From: an uncultured Dorea sp.
GTDB lineage: Bacteria; Bacillota_A; Clostridia; Lachnospirales; Lachnospiraceae
Assembly: GCA_910579015.1 (NCBI GenBank)
Contig: CAJTRO010000068.1
Span: 1-14,187 of the forward strand
Direction: 5' to 3'
DNA: 14,187 bases
In this document: piece by piece, positions 14,165-14,187 of the stretch
Layout: every line of letters starts with the position of its first letter
How positions within the stretch are numbered: the first letter of the stretch is position 1
Program-made: the position numbers and the translations under genes
Notes under the pieces: generated by a model
Told to the model about the DNA's origin: nothing
Seen by the model: the letters and a program-made list of their open reading frames with translations, nothing else
Database searches by the model: none

Positions 14165-14187
14165 TTAATTCAAGCCGTAGCAGCTTT

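Overview
The window looks like chromosomal DNA of a gut-type Firmicute, probably Lachnospiraceae/Clostridiales. Reasons: strong AGGAGG ribosome binding sites, sigma-A-like promoters, PTS/HPr phosphorelay genes, a carbohydrate ABC system with no ATPase gene beside it, and AT-rich intergenic DNA around GC-richer genes. The family assignment is inference.

Layout, left to right. (1) 96-600, minus strand: a HicAB toxin-antitoxin locus. The HicB antitoxin is intact, but the HicA toxin gene has collapsed to its first 14 codons plus an out-of-frame tail. A clear promoter with an 11-bp-arm palindrome between its -35 and -10 boxes precedes it. (2) 834-6762, plus strand: a complete fructose PTS operon, fruK - fruA(EIIABC) - HPr - EI - DeoR-type regulator, closed by a good intrinsic terminator. 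A promoter with two direct repeats 10 bp apart and a leader holding seven copies of a 7-bp repeat precede fruK. The HPr keeps His15 but has Gly where the regulatory Ser46 normally sits. (3) 6796-11553, plus strand, visibly more AT-rich: a LysR-type regulator with its own terminator, then an operon of a 570-aa two-domain protein of unknown function (N-terminal half resembling the UGSC (seleno)protein family with its redox residues replaced), a 69-aa DUF3311-type membrane protein and an SSS-family sodium/solute symporter. This is the least understood and most interesting part. (4) 11574-14187, minus strand: two carbohydrate ABC permeases (MalG-like and MalF-like) and the C-terminal part of a family-1 solute-binding protein, whose reading frame is stopped by a TAA 20 bases inside the window edge. 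A perfect 18-bp-stem hairpin separates this convergent operon from the symporter.

How the genes work together. EI and HPr pass phosphate from PEP to FruA. FruA imports fructose as fructose-1-phosphate, and FruK turns this into fructose-1,6-bisphosphate. The DeoR regulator probably senses the phosphosugar and controls the promoter at 839-867. The LysR/570-aa protein/DUF3311/SSS block is most simply an uptake-plus-metabolism unit for an unidentified small organic anion. The ABC genes are the membrane and binding parts of an oligosaccharide or sugar importer that would rely on an ATPase encoded elsewhere.
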